A DNA stretch of 64,000 nucleotides from Pseudomonas sp. MMS21 TM103 (GTDB lineage Bacteria; Pseudomonadota; Gammaproteobacteria; Pseudomonadales; Pseudomonadaceae), in contig NZ_JAJISP010000002.1 of NCBI RefSeq assembly GCF_022132145.1, forward strand, positions 682,001-746,000, written 5' to 3'. The position numbers and the translations under genes were made by a program. This document shows, piece after piece, positions 62,392-64,000 of the stretch. Within the stretch, counting starts at the first letter, position 1. Each line of letters begins with the position of its first letter. The notes beneath the pieces are model-generated. The model ran no database searches. It was given only the letters and a program-made list of their open reading frames with translations, and was not told where the DNA came from.

Positions 62392-62442
62392 GGTCAGGAA
62401 CCTTTGCCGTTGGGCTTGCCTGTTTTGCGTACAAGACATTTA

Positions 62443-62457
62443 GCAAAGGTCGTGCCA
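62443..62457 (-). promoter_or_regulatory. Sigma-54 promoter for flgBCDE
   Basis: Minus-strand sequence TGGCACGACCTTTGC matches TGGCACG-N4-TTGC at every fixed position. It is 52 bases before the flgB ATG. This promoter and the cheR terminator account for the ends of the 519-base gap 62392-62910. In 62458-62852 I see no gene. Confidence 0.92.
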
Positions 62458-62852
62458 TTTAATTTGTTTGTTATATTTCAATAACTTAGTGAATATTTAA
62501 GGCGCCTTGAGCGGTCAAGCGGCAAGACTTTTCCGCCTCATGGCAAACAATTCGACAAGCAGGTCAAGGTTTTGCCGCTGCGTATGGCCACAGCCGATCC
62601 AGTGCTTTCTTCAACCACGAACCATGAGTCAGCAACGGAAGCGGCGTCACAGCCTGGATCAGCCAGAGCGCAATCCAGACCGGGCGACTGTCCAGATCCT
62701 CGGGCAGGCACCAACCTGCAGAAGGCGCGACCAGCGGCGATAGCAGGCATGGCCGCGCCATAGGGAAAGCATCGCGCAGGGGCGCCCACTTACAGGCTCG
62801 GGGGAGGCCTGCGGCGAGGACAATCGGCGAACCTGGCACGTAAGCATTTAAC

Positions 62853-62880
62853 AAAAACGGGAGGCCACTGGCCTCCCGTT
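62853..62880 (-). terminator. Intrinsic terminator of cheR
   Basis: An 11-bp perfect stem, AACGGGAGGCC (62856-62866) with GGCCTCCCGTT (62870-62880), has a 3-base loop. On the minus strand TTT-rich sequence follows. It lies 30 bases past the cheR stop and cleanly separates cheR from flgB. Confidence 0.9.
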
Positions 62881-62910
62881 TCTATATCAGTGCAATCCTG
62901 TGCCACTGGC

Positions 62911-63738
62911 TCACTTCACCTTGTAGATGATCCCCGGACTGCATTGCACCATCTGATAACGATCAGGCAGGCCGTTGAGTGCCTCCGAGGCGCCCAGGAA
63001 CAAGTAGCCACCCGGTTTCAACATGGCATGAATGCGCGTGAGGATGTCTTTCTTCATGTCGGCGGAAAAATAGATCAACACGTTGCGACAAAACACGATG
63101 TCAAACTTGCCCAGGCTGGCATAGCTGTCCATCAGATTCAGCGGACGAAACTCGACGCGACTCTTGATCGCCGGTTTGACGACCCAACGCCCAGGTGCTT
63201 TCGGATCGAAATAGCGCTGCAAGCGCTCTTGAGACAGGCCGCGCCCCATTGCCAGGCTGTCGTATTCACCGGATTTGCAATTAGCCAACATCGACGGCGA
63301 AAGATCGGTGGCAACAATTTGCACGCCTGCCTTGAGTTGGCCGATATTGGTTTTCTCAAATTCATCGATGCTCATCGACAGGGAATATGGCTCCTGCCCC
63401 GAAGAACAGGCCGCTGACCAAATGCGCAGACGCTGGCCCGGAGCCGCCTTGATCATCTCGGGCAAGACCCGGTTCTTCAGTACCTCGAAGGGATAGGTGT
63501 CACGAAACCACAGCGTTTCATTGGTGGTCATGGCATCCACCACCTGCTCACGCAAACCGCTACGCGGCTGGGCTTGCATACGCTGCACCAACTCCCCCAG
63601 GGTCTTGATCCCGTGTTGCTCCTGCAACTTGTTCAGTCGGCTGGATACCAGGTACTGCTTATTGCTACCCAGCAAAATGCCACAGGCCTTTTCCAGGAAC
63701 GTCCGGAACTGCTCAAAATCCAAATTACCTGAAGACAC
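62911..63738 (-). CDS. cheR: CheR chemotaxis receptor methyltransferase
   Basis: This is 275 residues. The N-terminal helical domain (FEQFRTFLEKACGILLGSNK) and VDAMTTNETLWFRDTYPFEV precede the SAM-binding domain (RIWSAACSSGQEPYSLSMSI, IVATDLSPSMLANCKSGEYD, FDIVFCRNVLIYFSADMKKD). CheR methylates receptor glutamates with SAM. A GTG at 63738 (protein VSSGNLDFEQF) with GAGG 8 bases upstream gives the expected N-terminus. The earlier start at 63759 lacks a ribosome-binding site. Confidence 0.96.
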   Translation of the reverse strand: MSSGNLDFEQFRTFLEKACGILLGSNKQYLVSSRLNKLQEQHGIKTLGELVQRMQAQPRSGLREQVVDAMTTNETLWFRDTYPFEVLKNRVLPEMIKAAPGQRLRIWSAACSSGQEPYSLSMSIDEFEKTNIGQLKAGVQIVATDLSPSMLANCKSGEYDSLAMGRGLSQERLQRYFDPKAPGRWVVKPAIKSRVEFRPLNLMDSYASLGKFDIVFCRNVLIYFSADMKKDILTRIHAMLKPGGYLFLGASEALNGLPDRYQMVQCSPGIIYKVK

Positions 63739-63948
63739 TAGCCAGGCCTCGCCAATCAAAGTATTGCACTGAAAGATGCACCCACTGCCCTATCTCAGAC
63801 CTAAGCAGAACTGCTGCATTCGGAGGTACTGCGATTAAACAGGCTCAACAACTCATTTACGCGTGAAAAAGCCAGGTCCGGCAAGCGGCAACAGCCTGCG
63901 GTTCTGCGAGCGCGAGACGATCCCCTGCAGGCGTTCGCCCAGCGCTCA

Positions 63949-64000
63949 CTAGGTCTGATCGACCTCATTGATGCGTGCAACTACCCGCGATGCCAGGTCA
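63949..64000 (-). CDS. Probable CheV, C-terminal end only
   Basis: Only the last 16 codons and stop are in the window, reading DLASRVVARINEVDQT. In pseudomonads cheV is the gene directly upstream of cheR. The 210 bases between this stop and the cheR start contain no other gene. The identification rests on position and a short tail, so it is tentative. Confidence 0.45.
   Translation of the reverse strand, partial: DLASRVVARINEVDQT

Overview
The window is one continuous polar-flagellum and chemotaxis locus of a Pseudomonas-type gammaproteobacterium. The evidence is the FleQ/FleSR regulators, FleN/FlhF polar number and placement control, MotC/MotD stators, the CheYZAB-ParC-ParP-CheW cluster, an FgtA-like flagellin glycosyltransferase beside fliC, and several sequences matching the Pseudomonas sigma-54 -24/-12 promoter. 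Gene order resembles the single-locus arrangement known from P. putida, P. fluorescens and P. mendocina relatives rather than the split loci of P. aeruginosa. The species cannot be named from this sequence alone.

All genes except the first two lie on the minus strand, so transcription runs from position 64000 towards 1. In that order: the 3' end of a probable cheV, cheR, flgBCDE, flgFGHIJKL, a six-gene glycosylation cassette (two SAM methyltransferases, two tandem DegT aminotransferases, a WbqC protein and a four-module glycosyltransferase like FgtA), fliC, flaG, fliD, two fliS paralogues, fliT/fleP, fleQ, fleSR, fliEFGHIJ, hsbA-hsbR-hptB, fliK, fliLMNOPQR-flhB, flhA-flhF-fleN-fliA, cheYZAB, motCD, parC-parP-cheW and a DUF2802 gene. 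At the left edge, on the plus strand and converging on this block, are the 3' part of a second FliK-like gene and an FlhB C-terminal-domain protein.

The parts fit one programme. FleQ, a sigma-54 activator restrained by FleN, sits at the top. Sequences with sigma-54 spacing precede fleS, fliE, fliL, fliK, flhA, flgB and flgF. FliA (sigma-28) is the next level, and a near-consensus sigma-28 promoter precedes fliC. FlhA/B, FliOPQR and FliHIJ form the export machine. FliEFG, FliM/N and the Flg proteins build basal body, rod, rings and hook. FliC/FliD with FliS/FliT build the filament. CheRBAWYZ plus ParC/ParP give polar chemotaxis signalling. HptB-HsbR-HsbA is a phosphorelay/partner-switch module that in P. 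aeruginosa links to FlgM and c-di-GMP control.

The most unusual parts are: the glycosylation cassette, which lacks nucleotide-sugar synthase and dehydratase genes; a roughly 125-bp repeat family that brackets fleQ in opposite orientations; an exact 126-bp, three-copy in-frame repeat in cheA where a P2 domain would be expected; a hexanucleotide tract in fliK; and a palindrome plus paired GTCAAT boxes in the fleQ promoter region. I saw no tRNA, rRNA, insertion sequence, prophage or CRISPR array. Start codons were chosen by ribosome-binding sites and family lengths from memory, not by alignment.
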